Source: Anaerolineae bacterium (GTDB taxonomy: Bacteria > Desulfobacterota > Desulfobacteria > Desulfobacterales > ETH-SRB1). Taken from it: a stretch of DNA of 56,143 nt. The stretch spans positions 1 to 56,143 of the forward strand of contig DATKWZ010000025.1 of the NCBI GenBank assembly GCA_035529315.1, read 5' to 3'. The translations under genes were made by a program, and so were the position numbers. The notes beneath the pieces are model-generated. The model saw only the letters and a program-made list of their open reading frames with translations. It did not search any database and was not told where the DNA came from. Shown here one piece after another: positions 18,088 to 27,624 of this stretch. Within the stretch, counting starts at the first letter, position 1. Each line of letters opens with the position of its first letter.

Positions 18088-18106
18088 ACCACGAAGAACA
18101 CGAAGA
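18088..18106. repeat. ACCACGAAGAACACGAAG word between lpxD and skp
   Basis: Near-identical to the copy at 5914-5932 and placed in the same kind of position, an intra-operon gap. Confidence 0.6.
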
Positions 18107-18160
18107 AATTATAAAAACACTAACTCTAATCTTCCTCAAAAAGCACAGTTGAGACCTCTG

Positions 18161-18189
18161 AACACTTAACACCTAACTCTTAACACTTA
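18161..18189. repeat. TTAACACTTAACACCTAAC iterated word at skp stop
   Basis: AACACTTAACACCTAACTCT plus further units of a 7-10 base period begin directly at the Skp stop codon (18187-18189). The same word family is at about 28003-28020 and inside the end of the first LuxE-like gene (about 38329). Confidence 0.65.
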
Positions 18190-18717
18190 TTTTTTCTTAT
18201 CAGCTTCTTTTTTATTGTATAGCTGGATTAATTTGTCTGTTAAATCTATTGCATTCGGATAGTACAGAACACCGGCTTTTTCAATTATCAAAAGGTAGCC
18301 CTCCTTTTTCCCGATCTCTTCGACAATGTCCATAACATCGTTTTTTATGCGCGTAACAAGCCTGTTCTCAAGCCCCCTGAACTCGGATAAATATTTCTGT
18401 TGAAGTAGCTTTATATCGTTTATCTTTATTCTGACTTCCCGTCCTTTTTCTTCACGCATCTCCTTGCTCATAACCAGTGCGTCACGCTCAAGCTTCTTTT
18501 GGAGTTCTTCTATCGCAGCCCCTTTTGCCTTAAGCTCGGTCTCCATATTTTTCCCTTTTTCATTGATTTCAGACTGCGCCGTTTTACCGGTGCTTGAAGT
18601 TTCAAGAATTCTCTGAAAATCGATTATCCCTATTTTGGCGACATCCGCGCTGTATGAATAAGCAGCAGAAAAAAATATAAAACTTATTGTAATAAAAGCA
18701 ATTTTCCTGATTTTCAT
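18187..18717 (-). CDS. skp: OmpH/Skp family periplasmic chaperone
   Basis: Holds unfolded outer-membrane proteins in the periplasm and hands them to BamA. The 176 residues carry a signal peptide (about 1-23, ending AYS) and then KIGIIDFQRILETSSTGK, the normal start of the mature family; a long charged coiled coil (about 45-130) follows, with a LIIEKAGVLYYPNAIDLTDKLI C-terminus. It lies directly downstream of bamA, the conserved order. Confidence 0.9.
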   Translation of the reverse strand: MKIRKIAFITISFIFFSAAYSYSADVAKIGIIDFQRILETSSTGKTAQSEINEKGKNMETELKAKGAAIEELQKKLERDALVMSKEMREEKGREVRIKINDIKLLQQKYLSEFRGLENRLVTRIKNDVMDIVEEIGKKEGYLLIIEKAGVLYYPNAIDLTDKLIQLYNKKEADKKK

Positions 18718-19031
18718 TTTACCCCCCTCTTTTGACGCTTCGCTCTAATTTTAAATTTTAAATGTTGAATTAATTTACTCAAGTTTCGCACCCTTGATTT
18801 CTATCAAAGTCAAGACGGTAAAGGAGCCAAATTCAATTTTTCAAGCGAAATGATTTATCTGTCTTTTTTAACCAGCACTCCACGACTTGTGCCAAGAACA
18901 GGCACAAAGGATATATAACTTACTGAACTCATACGTGGTTTCAAGCATTGTCTTAATGTTGGTTATTGGTGCCGTTGTCGAAAGCTTAAGAAATAATATT
19001 TCGCTTTAAAAATTTATTTTGGCCATTACCG
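18718..19031. other. 314 bp skp-bamA gap
   Basis: No gene is recognised. There is an AATTTTAAATTTTAAATGTTG word similar to 245-275, and a perfect small hairpin TTGTGCC/GGCACAA at 18887-18907 with a 7-base loop. No clear U-tract follows the hairpin on the minus strand, so it is not called a terminator. Confidence 0.5.
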
Positions 19032-21677
19032 CTAAAAAGCCGTTCCCATAGTAAATTCCCATCTTCCGCCCCTGTTTTCTCCTTCTTTTGGAGCAAGAAT
19101 ATATCCATTCTCAAGCCTGATGGGGCCCAAGGGTGAATACCACCTGAAGCCGTATCCGGCGCTTTCACGCAGGTCGCCCAAATTAATATTTTCGCTGTTG
19201 TTATATACCTCTCCGGCATCATAAAAGATAACACCGACAATGCCCGCTTTTTTGAGCAAAGGGATTATATATTCAACATTAAACTGGATAAACTTATTGC
19301 CTCCGACCTTGTCGCCATTTTCATCTGTTGGGCTTACATCACGCCAGTCAAAGCCGCGCAGCGAATTCATACCGCCAAGGTAAAACTTATCATAATCAAA
19401 AAGTTTCTTCTTGGAATTTCTGTTGACATACCCTGTTCTGGCATGCAGAAAACCCACAGTTTCTTTAAATAACGGGAAATACCATCCTGTTTCAGCTAAA
19501 TATTTTGTAAAACCTATATCCCCTCCAATACCGGCATATTCCACGCTTATACTGTGCTCTGATCCCTTTGTCGGGTTAAAAATCCTGTCCTTTGAATCAT
19601 ATGTCAAGGCGGTTGATATACTGCTTTTTGTATTTGTCCCTTTCGACTCCTTGACAAGATCTGAAGCATACGTTTCGTCTATGTTTGTTATATCGCTTAC
19701 ATCAAAGGCATAGGATAAATACGCCCTGGTAAAATCAAAAACAGGGTAACTGAATCTAAAGCCGATTCCTCTGCTATCCTTATCATAGGTATCATAATTC
19801 ATTTGCCAGTCGTAAAGATCGATTCCTGCCGACAGAGGAATATCAAACAGCCACGGTTCGGTAAAGCTTAAGGTGTACCTTGTTGTCTTGCCTCCAAGCT
19901 GTGCCTTTAGTTGGAGAATCTGCCCGCGTCCAAAAAGATTCTTCTGGGCAACAGCTGCCATGGCAAAGAAATTTTCGACATTACTGTAACCGCCTCCGAA
20001 GCTGAGCATGCCGGTTGGCTTTTCAGTAATATCCACATTCAAAACCATCTTGTCGTCGGAGCTTCCTTTTGAAGTATTAACCTTTATGTCTTCAAAATAA
20101 TCAAGCCGGTACAGGTTGCGCACCCCTCGTTTTAATTTCCTGCCGCTGTAAAGCTCCTGTTCATATGCCTCAAGCTGACGGCGGATAACCTTATCCCTGG
20201 TTTTTGTATTGCCGCTGATAATAATTTTTTCAAAATATACCTGTTTGCCCTTGTCAATGGTATAGGTAATATTGATCTGTAATTTTTCCAGGTTTTCCTC
20301 TATGCGGGGAAATATCTCAGCATACGCGTAACCTTCGTCAGAATAAACATCGGTAAGCACGAGCACGTCGTTTCTCACGATTTCACGATTATAAAATTTT
20401 TCTCTGGTAATTTTAAGATTTTTTTCCAAATCCTCTTTAGATAATATTATGTCGCCGGCAATATCGACATTTCCGACCATAAACTGCGGTCCTTCAAAGA
20501 TTTTTATTGTAATATCAATCCAATTATCTTTGTATTCAACATACGGTTCTCCAACCTTGGCCTGGATATAACCGTTATTCTGATAAAAAGCGGAAAGCAT
20601 GGACATATCCTGGCTCAGGTCTTCCTTATTAAGCTCCCCTGATGATGTCAGCCATGAGAAGAAACCTTTTTCAGATGACTTCATCATCCCTTTCAGCTTG
20701 TTACCGGAATATTCTTTATTTCCTTCAAATATTATCCTTTTTATCCTTACCTTTTCCCCCTCTTTGACAACAAATTCAAGATCAGCCTGATTGTGTTCAA
20801 GATTATCTATATTGTAGGTCACCTTTACATTATGATAATTTTTATTTTTATATAACCCCTCTATCTGTTCAATATTACTGCACACCTTGAATATATTCAG
20901 AATCGAGCCTGTCTTGATGTTTAAATTTTCCATTATATCTTCGTCGTCAAACACCTTGTTGCCTTTTATCCGAATTACCCTGATGGTCGGTTTTTCCTTT
21001 ACCATAAAGGTAATTATCTTTCCTTCCGGCCCATCGTCCGCCTCGATTCTTACATCATCGAAATATCCCATTGAAAATATTGATTTAAGATCATTGGCAA
21101 GATTTTTTGCAAGAAAGATATCTCCAGCCGAAATTTCGATGGCTTTTTTAATCGCATCCGCCTCTATACGCTTGTTGCCGACAACAAGTATTTCCGCTAT
21201 CTTTTCTCTCTTAAAAAGCTTTATGCCAAGATCGCCGGCAAGCTCATTCACAGATCCAAGGAGATTTTCCATCCCTTTCCCCTCGGCATAGAAAACCTTC
21301 GGAGGACTTTGCCCAAAAGATTCAACCATCTTAGCATCCAGGCTGAATTTTTGCCCTATCCATGTAAAACTTCCCCAAACAACATAGTCAGCGCCGTTTT
21401 TTACGCCGATATTCCTGATTGCATCTATGCCTGCGACGGTTTCTTTGCCCGGATAATCGGGCAAACCAGAAGTAGATTCCAGAACAATTACATCGGCCCC
21501 ATCCTGTTTAAGCTGCTTTTTGATTACATCCGGAATTTCTGCTTTAAGATATGAAAGATCCTCATCTGAATATATTTCAAAAGGCAGTATAACAATGCTA
21601 ACCGACCCTTGAGAATATACGGCATTCGGCAAAAGAAAAATTATTGCAATTATTAGCAGTCTTAAAAATCTATGCAT
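19032..21677 (-). CDS. bamA: Outer membrane assembly factor BamA with extra N-terminal domain
   Basis: Central barrel of the BAM complex that folds outer-membrane proteins. Five POTRA domains run from about residue 160 to 500 (for example EILVVGNKRIEADAI and VRVIRIKGNKVFDDEDI), then a 16-strand barrel with GGMNSLRGFDWRD (lid-loop RGF motif) and a final Phe (TMGTAF). At 881 residues it is longer than usual because about 130 residues lie between the signal peptide and POTRA1. That extra part (VSIVILPFEIYSDEDLSYL and on to GADYVVWGSFTW) resembles the TolB-N/CsgG-type fold and not a POTRA domain. Confidence 0.93.
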   Translation of the reverse strand: MHRFLRLLIIAIIFLLPNAVYSQGSVSIVILPFEIYSDEDLSYLKAEIPDVIKKQLKQDGADVIVLESTSGLPDYPGKETVAGIDAIRNIGVKNGADYVVWGSFTWIGQKFSLDAKMVESFGQSPPKVFYAEGKGMENLLGSVNELAGDLGIKLFKREKIAEILVVGNKRIEADAIKKAIEISAGDIFLAKNLANDLKSIFSMGYFDDVRIEADDGPEGKIITFMVKEKPTIRVIRIKGNKVFDDEDIMENLNIKTGSILNIFKVCSNIEQIEGLYKNKNYHNVKVTYNIDNLEHNQADLEFVVKEGEKVRIKRIIFEGNKEYSGNKLKGMMKSSEKGFFSWLTSSGELNKEDLSQDMSMLSAFYQNNGYIQAKVGEPYVEYKDNWIDITIKIFEGPQFMVGNVDIAGDIILSKEDLEKNLKITREKFYNREIVRNDVLVLTDVYSDEGYAYAEIFPRIEENLEKLQINITYTIDKGKQVYFEKIIISGNTKTRDKVIRRQLEAYEQELYSGRKLKRGVRNLYRLDYFEDIKVNTSKGSSDDKMVLNVDITEKPTGMLSFGGGYSNVENFFAMAAVAQKNLFGRGQILQLKAQLGGKTTRYTLSFTEPWLFDIPLSAGIDLYDWQMNYDTYDKDSRGIGFRFSYPVFDFTRAYLSYAFDVSDITNIDETYASDLVKESKGTNTKSSISTALTYDSKDRIFNPTKGSEHSISVEYAGIGGDIGFTKYLAETGWYFPLFKETVGFLHARTGYVNRNSKKKLFDYDKFYLGGMNSLRGFDWRDVSPTDENGDKVGGNKFIQFNVEYIIPLLKKAGIVGVIFYDAGEVYNNSENINLGDLRESAGYGFRWYSPLGPIRLENGYILAPKEGENRGGRWEFTMGTAF

Positions 21678-21700
21678 ATCAAAAACACCTCAATTAAGTT

Positions 21701-21864
21701 TTGATGAACTCGCAAAAAGCCACGAATTAACTGCAGATGGCTAAGTAAAAAGGTTCATATACAAGGCGTAGTAGTTTTTCAGGACTGAAGGCATACATAT
21801 AGTATGTCGAGGGTCTGAAAAAATACTACAACACAGTAGATGGGACTTTTTACGACGCCATCAA
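21701..21864. repeat. REP-like palindromic element after lolD
   Basis: The outer arms are TTGATGAACTCGCAAAAAGC (21701-21720) and, as reverse complement of the other end, CTTGATGGCGTCGTAAAAAG. An inner stem pairs TAGTAGTTTTTCAGG with CTGAAAAAATACTA around GGCATACATATAGTATGTC. The lolD stop TGA (21861-21863) is the TGA of TGATGGCGTCG. It fills the 183 bp bamA-lolD gap. Confidence 0.75.
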
Positions 21865-22562
21865 GTTTTTATCAGCTGCCCGTCCATGATTGTTACAATA
21901 CGTGACATATATGATGCAAAACCCATATTGTGTGTAACCACAACCAGTGTCATGCCTAATTCCTGGTTTAATTCCAGAAGCAGATCATGAACCTGGTTTT
22001 TGTTTTTTTCATCAAGATTGCCTGTGGGTTCATCTGCTAAAAGGATAACCGGCTTCAGTACCAGAGCCCTTGCCAGGGCGACCCGTTGCTGTTCTCCGCC
22101 TGAAAGTTTATTTACCCTGTATGACAACCTGTCTTTAAGCCCTACCCTGACAAGAATTGCCTCTGCAGACTCTATCGCCTCTTTCTTGCTCACCCCTTTT
22201 ATAAGAGCCGGCATCATCGTGTTTTCTACAGCACTGAATTCAGGGAGCAGGTGATGAAACTGAAAAACAAAGCCGATGGATTCATTTCTAAGCCTTGCAA
22301 GCTTTTCATCATCAAAAAGCAGGACATCTTTGTCTTGAAAAAGAAATGTTCCGCTGTCCGGCCGGTCAAGAGTGCCAAGTATATGCAGAAGTGTGGATTT
22401 GCCGATACCCGAGGCTCCGACAATGGATATTGTTTCTCCTGCATCTAAATCAAGGTCAATGGATTTTAATATTTCAACCCTTAGACCATTGTGGCTGAAA
22501 CTCTTGCTTAAACCTCTGACGCTTATTAAATCAGACCGCCTGCATGTTTGATTGTCAACCAT
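21861..22562 (-). CDS. lolD: Lipoprotein-releasing ABC ATPase LolD
   Basis: ATPase of the LolCDE machine that releases lipoproteins from the inner membrane. Walker [10 protein letters not shown], signature [15 protein letters not shown], Walker [17 protein letters not shown] and the H-loop VVTHN are present. The ATG at 22562 overlaps the preceding permease gene by eight bases; an upstream TTG at 22577 is less likely. Many lipoproteins in the right half of the window would depend on this machine. The stop codon lies in a REP-like repeat. Confidence 0.93.
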   Translation of the reverse strand: MVDNQTCRRSDLISVRGLSKSFSHNGLRVEILKSIDLDLDAGETISIVGASGIGKSTLLHILGTLDRPDSGTFLFQDKDVLLFDDEKLARLRNESIGFVFQFHHLLPEFSAVENTMMPALIKGVSKKEAIESAEAILVRVGLKDRLSYRVNKLSGGEQQRVALARALVLKPVILLADEPTGNLDEKNKNQVHDLLLELNQELGMTLVVVTHNMGFASYMSRIVTIMDGQLIKT

Positions 22563-23799
22563 AGCGGATTGCCTCAACAGGGTTAAGCTTTGAGGCCTGA
22601 CGTGCCGGATAGAGTGTAGCCAGATAACAGATTATCATGGCAGCAGACACGATAACAAAAACATCTAATGCCTCAAGTTTTACAGGCAGGGTGGTAAAAT
22701 AGTATACATCGCCCGGAAGCTTGATGAACTTGTAGTGCTCAAGCAATATACATCCTGCCAGCCCCAGACACATCCCTAAAACTGTGCCTGCTAAGCCGAC
22801 AATCATCCCTTTGAATACAAAAATCCTTCTAATGCTCTTATCGGTTGCACCCATGGCCTTTAAGATAGCGATATCTTTTGTTTTTTCCATAACCATCATA
22901 ATAAGTGAGCTCGCGATGTTAAAGGCGGCGACAAGAACGATAAGAGTCAAAATAATAAACATGGCCTTTTTTTCAAGTTTAAGCGCGGAAAAAAGGTTGC
23001 GATTCATCTGCATCCAGTCCCTAGCCCAATATGACCCGGTTTTATATTTCCGGTTAAGATTTGCCGCAATATTTTCCGCTATATTATCTGCCTTGTAAAT
23101 ATCAGTTACACGGACACCGATATTGGTTACCGAGTCTCCGATATGCAGGATAGACTGTGCATCCTTTATGTGTACATACGCAAGAGATGTATCATATTCA
23201 TACATCCCGGACTCAAAAAGGCCTGTTACCCTGAATCGTTTCATTGCAGGTATATGCCCGACAGGAGCAATCATTCCACGCGGTGAAATCAGATAAATAA
23301 TATCGTTTTCCATTACACCTAAATTCCGGGCAAGCTCCTGGCCTAAAATAATTCCCGGCACAAAGGCGGATGTGCCTGCATCCTGATTTTTTGTTAATCT
23401 TTGTTCCAGAAAAGCTTTATCAAGACTTTTTATTGCCTGTCCCGCAGATCCGGGATCTATCCCCCTTAAAACAGCCCCTGATACCCCGGATGATGAACGA
23501 AGCATAATCTGACTGAAAACATAAGGGGATGCTGTTTCCACTCCATCAATTTTTTCAACATCTTTAATTATCCGACGGTAATCTGTAAAAGCACTGCCGT
23601 AACGCATTACCATAACATGCGATTCAACGCCAAGGATACGGGACCTGAATTCAGACTCCGCGCCGGACATAACGGCAATTACTATAATAAGGGCCATGAC
23701 ACCTATAGTAATGCCTGCTATGGAAAGGAATGTAATTAATGAAATGAAGGTTTGTTTTACCCTCAGATAGCGGTTGCCTATGAAATATTCAAAAGTCAT
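22555..23799 (-). CDS. lolC: Lipoprotein-releasing permease LolC/LolE
   Basis: A 414-residue permease with one N-terminal TM segment (FISLITFLSIAGITIGVMALIIVIAVM), a periplasmic MacB-like domain of about 210 residues, and three C-terminal TM segments of the FtsX type (IASSLIMMVMEKTKDIAILKAMGAT is the coupling region). The fused LolC/E type is the sole permease in many deltaproteobacteria, forming a homodimer; no second copy is seen here. It follows lysS by two bases. Confidence 0.9.
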   Translation of the reverse strand: MTFEYFIGNRYLRVKQTFISLITFLSIAGITIGVMALIIVIAVMSGAESEFRSRILGVESHVMVMRYGSAFTDYRRIIKDVEKIDGVETASPYVFSQIMLRSSSGVSGAVLRGIDPGSAGQAIKSLDKAFLEQRLTKNQDAGTSAFVPGIILGQELARNLGVMENDIIYLISPRGMIAPVGHIPAMKRFRVTGLFESGMYEYDTSLAYVHIKDAQSILHIGDSVTNIGVRVTDIYKADNIAENIAANLNRKYKTGSYWARDWMQMNRNLFSALKLEKKAMFIILTLIVLVAAFNIASSLIMMVMEKTKDIAILKAMGATDKSIRRIFVFKGMIVGLAGTVLGMCLGLAGCILLEHYKFIKLPGDVYYFTTLPVKLEALDVFVIVSAAMIICYLATLYPARQASKLNPVEAIRYG

Positions 23800-23801
23800 A
23801 A

Positions 23802-25313
23802 TTAAATAATAGCGGTGTCATTTTTCTCGCTCTTCATGTGCGGAAAAAGAATAACCTCACGTATGGAAGCAGAATCGGTAAAAATCATCGCAAGCCTGTC
23901 TATTCCTATTCCTTCGCCGGCAGTTGGAGGCATGCCGTATTCCAATGCTTTAATATAATCTTCATCCATACAATGGGCCTCTTCATCTCCTGCTTCCCTG
24001 TCTGCGACCTGTTGAAGAAAACGCTCTTTCTGGTCGTCAGGATCATTAAGCTCGGAAAATCCATTGGCGATTTCATGCCCGGCGATGAAAAGTTCAAAAC
24101 GGTCGGTTAGAGTGGGGTCATTGTCGCTTTTTCTGGAAAGAGGGGAGATTTCAACCGGATATCCGGTAATATATGTGGGTTGAATCAGCTTTGGTTCCAC
24201 TAAAACATCAAACAGTTTTGCAATAATTTTCCCCAAACGAGCGCTTTTTGCTCCTGTTTTTTGTGTTATGTAGATGCCTTTTGAGGCGGCAAAATCAAGC
24301 AGTTTTTCCCTGTTATCAAGCAGGCCCGGATCAATGCCTCCGATTTCCTCCATAGCCTCTAATAAAGGTATGCGACGCCATTTACGTCCCAGATCGATAC
24401 TATGTCCACGGTATGTTATTAGCGTGGAGCCTGTAACATTTATAGCCGCAGCCCTTAACATTTCTTCGGTCAAATTCATCAAATCGTTATAAGTAGCATA
24501 TGCCTGGTAAAACTCAAGCATGGTAAATTCAGGATTATGGCGTGTTGAAACCCCCTCATTTCTGAAATTTCTGTTAAGCTCGAAAACCTTTTCAAAGCCG
24601 CCTATGACAAGACGCTTTAAATACAACTCAGGAGCAATACGCAAAAACAGATTCATCCCCAGAGCATTATGGTATGTTTTAAACGGCGTGGCTTCCGCGC
24701 CTCCAGGAATTGGTTGCATCATTGGAGTTTCTACTTCAAGAAAATCACGCTTAAGTAGAAATTCGCGTATCTCCTGGACAATTTTGCTGCGTTTCACAAA
24801 TATATCACGCACATTAGAATTCATTATCAAATCAATGTAGCGCTGGCGATAACGTTTTTCAGGATCTTTAAGCCCATGAAATTTTTCAGGAAGAGGTCTT
24901 ATTGCCTTGCAAACAAGTTTTATTTCATTAGCAAGTTGAGTCCACTCTCCTGTTTTAGTCTTAAACATTCCTCCTTTTATGCCGATAAAATCCCCGATAT
25001 CGAGCTGTTTGAACAGAGAAAATGCTTCATCGCCAACCCTGTCTTTGCTGATATATGCCTGAAGCTGTCCTGTGCGATCCCTGAATCTTACAAAGGCGGC
25101 CTTGCCGAATCGGTTTATTGCCATCATACGTCCTGCAAGGGTAAAAACAGGGTCATTTTCCGTAATGGAATCAGGCGCTTTTTCTGTCTCATTGACAACA
25201 TCTTTTACTGTGTCTGTTACAATAAAATCGTTTGGAAAAGGATTAATATTTTTCTTTTTTAAGTCTTCAATCTTCTTTCTTCGTTGCTCAACAATATCGT
25301 TTGTTTTGTCCAT
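23802..25313 (-). CDS. lysS: Lysyl-tRNA synthetase, class II
   Basis: Charges tRNA-Lys. The N-terminal OB-fold anticodon-binding domain (RMMAINRFGKAAFVRFRDR) precedes class II motif 1 near VKRSKIVQEIREFL, motif 2 FRNEGVSTRHNPEFTMLEFYQAY and motif 3 GIGIDRLAM. The ATG at 25313 is preferred to a TTG 15 bases upstream. It heads the lysS-lolC-lolD run and, with few larger gaps, the whole minus-strand envelope block. Confidence 0.96.
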   Translation of the reverse strand: MDKTNDIVEQRRKKIEDLKKKNINPFPNDFIVTDTVKDVVNETEKAPDSITENDPVFTLAGRMMAINRFGKAAFVRFRDRTGQLQAYISKDRVGDEAFSLFKQLDIGDFIGIKGGMFKTKTGEWTQLANEIKLVCKAIRPLPEKFHGLKDPEKRYRQRYIDLIMNSNVRDIFVKRSKIVQEIREFLLKRDFLEVETPMMQPIPGGAEATPFKTYHNALGMNLFLRIAPELYLKRLVIGGFEKVFELNRNFRNEGVSTRHNPEFTMLEFYQAYATYNDLMNLTEEMLRAAAINVTGSTLITYRGHSIDLGRKWRRIPLLEAMEEIGGIDPGLLDNREKLLDFAASKGIYITQKTGAKSARLGKIIAKLFDVLVEPKLIQPTYITGYPVEISPLSRKSDNDPTLTDRFELFIAGHEIANGFSELNDPDDQKERFLQQVADREAGDEEAHCMDEDYIKALEYGMPPTAGEGIGIDRLAMIFTDSASIREVILFPHMKSEKNDTAII

Positions 25314-25377
25314 GTCAATCCAATCCAAAAAGGGTCTGAGTTTTGTTTATTTGTGGTATTAAAAAATTAAACTTAAT

Positions 25378-25406
25378 TTGTTAACTTATTTACAGATGGG
25401 TGTCAA
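25378..25406 (-). promoter_or_regulatory. Candidate sigma70-type promoter of lysS
   Basis: On the minus strand TTGACA (25406-25401) is followed after 17 bases by TAACAA (25383-25378). The -35 is perfect, the -10 weak. It lies about 65 bases upstream of the lysS start in the only larger gap before the long minus-strand run. Confidence 0.35.
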
Positions 25407-25434
25407 GAAAGCTTTCCAAAACGAGTAGTTATTA

Positions 25435-26643
25435 TCAACCCATAGCAGCCGCCATCTTGAATATGGGGAGGTACATTGAAACAACGAGGCCTCCAATGAC
25501 AACACCAAGAAATACCAGCATGAACGGCTCTATCAATGCGGTTATGTTTTCCACTGCCTGGTCAACCTCTTCATCATAAAAGTCCGCAATCTTTTTCAAC
25601 ATTTCATCCAGCGCTCCTGTAGATTCTCCTACCGATATCATCTGGCATACCATTGACGGGAAAACCCCGCTTTCAGAGAGAGGATCGGACATTGTGCGGC
25701 CTTCGGAAATACCGGAACGAACATCATATACGGCTGCTTCAATTGTTCTGTTACCTGCTGTTTTTGCGACAATATCAAGAGCGTCCAGAATTGAAACCCC
25801 GCTGCTTAGCATTGTGCTCATGGTGCGTGTAAACTTGGAAACAGCGCCCTTGCGCAGCAGCATCCCCATTACCGGCAACCTGAGAGACAGGTCATCAATC
25901 AGGACATGCCCTTTATCTGTTTTATAAAATCTTTTGAATGCAAATATTATAAAGACTATGGCGGCGATTATATACAGTATGTTCCCCTTAATAAATCTGC
26001 TCATATTCACAACGATTTGAGTCGGCGCAGGAAGGGCTCCGCCCATCCCTGTAAACATCTCCTCAAATACCGGAATAACAAAAACCATGATTATAGCGAC
26101 CACGATCACAGCTATAATCATGGTTACTATCGGATAGGTCATAGCCCCTTTTATTTTGGCTTTAAGTTTTGCCGCTTTCTCCATGTAAGCTGAAAGCCGG
26201 CTCAAGATGACATCAAGGATACCACCGGCTTCACCTGCTGCGATCATGTTCACAAAAAGATCGTCAAACACTTTGGGATACTTTTTTAAAGCATCGGCAA
26301 GGGTTTCGCCACCTTCCACAGCACCTTTTATCTCTTTTAACATTTTTTTAAATGTTTTATTGTCCTGTTGTGAATGGAGTATATCAAGGCACTGGATTAT
26401 CGGAAGACCAGCATCGATCATTGTAGAAAATTGTCGGCAAAAAAGTATAACATCAGCCTGGACAACCTTGGGCTGCATAAAGGCGATATTTTCAAAAACA
26501 TCTTTTGGTTTTTCTTTAATCTTTGCGGAAACAATTTTAATTTTGGTAAGATTTGCCAGGACAGCTTCTTCGCTCAAAGCCTCCATTTCACCCTTTCGGA
26601 CCCGTTTTTTACTGTCTTTACCTTGCCACAAATAGACCGGCAT
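25435..26643 (-). CDS. pilC: Type IV pilus / type II secretion inner-membrane protein (PilC/GspF)
   Basis: Polytopic platform protein of type IV pilus or type II secretion systems. Two T2SSF domains are visible, each with three TM segments at the end: FCRQFSTMIDAGLPIIQCL with AAGEAGGILDVIL in the first half, and FTRTMSTMLSSGVSILDAL with ISVGESTGALDEML in the second. The ATG at 26643 with GGGGG ahead gives the family N-terminus MPVYLWQGKD. It stands alone here, without pilB/pilT or pseudopilins. The start at 26655 (GTG) is less likely. Confidence 0.88.
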   Translation of the reverse strand: MPVYLWQGKDSKKRVRKGEMEALSEEAVLANLTKIKIVSAKIKEKPKDVFENIAFMQPKVVQADVILFCRQFSTMIDAGLPIIQCLDILHSQQDNKTFKKMLKEIKGAVEGGETLADALKKYPKVFDDLFVNMIAAGEAGGILDVILSRLSAYMEKAAKLKAKIKGAMTYPIVTMIIAVIVVAIIMVFVIPVFEEMFTGMGGALPAPTQIVVNMSRFIKGNILYIIAAIVFIIFAFKRFYKTDKGHVLIDDLSLRLPVMGMLLRKGAVSKFTRTMSTMLSSGVSILDALDIVAKTAGNRTIEAAVYDVRSGISEGRTMSDPLSESGVFPSMVCQMISVGESTGALDEMLKKIADFYDEEVDQAVENITALIEPFMLVFLGVVIGGLVVSMYLPIFKMAAAMG

Positions 26644-26676
26644 TATTACCCCCACATTTATTTATGCATAGACAAC

Positions 26677-27624
26677 TCACTTTGCTATATAAAAAACACC
26701 CCTTGGCATCTCTTTTTTTTCGATTTTTCCGCTTTTTATCAGAGGTTCAAGACAGCTTCTTACATTATTGACGTGAATGCCTAAAATTTGCGACGCATCT
26801 TTATCTGTGCATGGCCTGCGTTTTAATGTAGACAAAAATCTGCTGAAATCATTTTCTTTTAGTACAAAGCTATTTTTTTCAGGAGTAAAATCCTTAATAA
26901 CTTCAAACCCGGATAAAAATCTATTTATATCTATTAATCGTTCTTTGCCGACCGGCTTTACCCAGCTTTCAGTTCCCGGCCTGTCAAGCGTATTAATCTG
27001 AATTTTATCGGGTTTTACATTGGTCAACAGGTTCTTTATCTTTTTAAGCTCAATCTCGCTATCATTTATGCCGGGCACCAAAAAAAATTCCATCCAGAGC
27101 TGTCCGGAAAAATTTTTCCTTAAACAGATTAATCCGTCGATGATCTGTTTAAAATCAAGGTCTGGATGCGGTCTGTTTATTCTGATAAAAATTTTTTCAG
27201 TTGCGGCATCAAGTGACGCAATAATAATATCCATACCAAGGACCTGTTCTATGACATTGCTTTGAGAAAAAAGTGTGCTGTTTGTAAGTAATGCCAACTT
27301 ATATTGAGGATAATCCGCTTTTATGAAATCGACGATTTCATTGATACCTGTATGCAATGTTGGTTCACCTGAACCTGAAAAGGTAATAAAATCCAGTTTT
27401 GGATTGTCTGACAGAAAATCTTTTAGCTCTTCCCGTATAAACTCCACAGGCGTATATTCAGCCCTTTTTATGGTTAAATCGGTTGTTCTTCCACACTCGC
27501 AGTAAACACAATTAAGGCTGCATGTTTTATGCGGCATGATATCTACACCAAGTGATATGCCGAGCCGCCTTGAAGGAACAGGCCCAAAAATATATTTGTA
27601 ACCGGACTTTTTCATATTAACCAT
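26677..27624 (-). CDS. Radical SAM protein (COG0731-like)
   Basis: Starts with YIFGPVPSRRLGISLGVDIMP and has the CX3CX2C cluster motif CSLNCVYC followed by ECGRTTDL, a layout typical of the COG0731 group of radical SAM proteins related to wyosine enzymes. The GSGEPTLH (GGE-like) SAM-binding motif follows. The last about 60 residues (LKRRPCTDKDASQIL... PRGVFYIAK) look like a winged-helix DNA- or RNA-binding tail. The substrate is unknown. It is transcribed away from the DHH-CBS-PAP gene across a 416 bp gap. Confidence 0.85.
   Translation of the reverse strand: MVNMKKSGYKYIFGPVPSRRLGISLGVDIMPHKTCSLNCVYCECGRTTDLTIKRAEYTPVEFIREELKDFLSDNPKLDFITFSGSGEPTLHTGINEIVDFIKADYPQYKLALLTNSTLFSQSNVIEQVLGMDIIIASLDAATEKIFIRINRPHPDLDFKQIIDGLICLRKNFSGQLWMEFFLVPGINDSEIELKKIKNLLTNVKPDKIQINTLDRPGTESWVKPVGKERLIDINRFLSGFEVIKDFTPEKNSFVLKENDFSRFLSTLKRRPCTDKDASQILGIHVNNVRSCLEPLIKSGKIEKKEMPRGVFYIAK

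Noticed and set aside
18887-18907. Intrinsic terminator downstream of bamA
   Set aside because: The hairpin is perfect but short and no U-tract follows on the minus strand; also it lies about 125 bp after the stop.
25435-26643. A complete type IV pilus or type II secretion locus
   Set aside because: Only the PilC/GspF-like gene is present; neighbours are lysS and a radical SAM gene.
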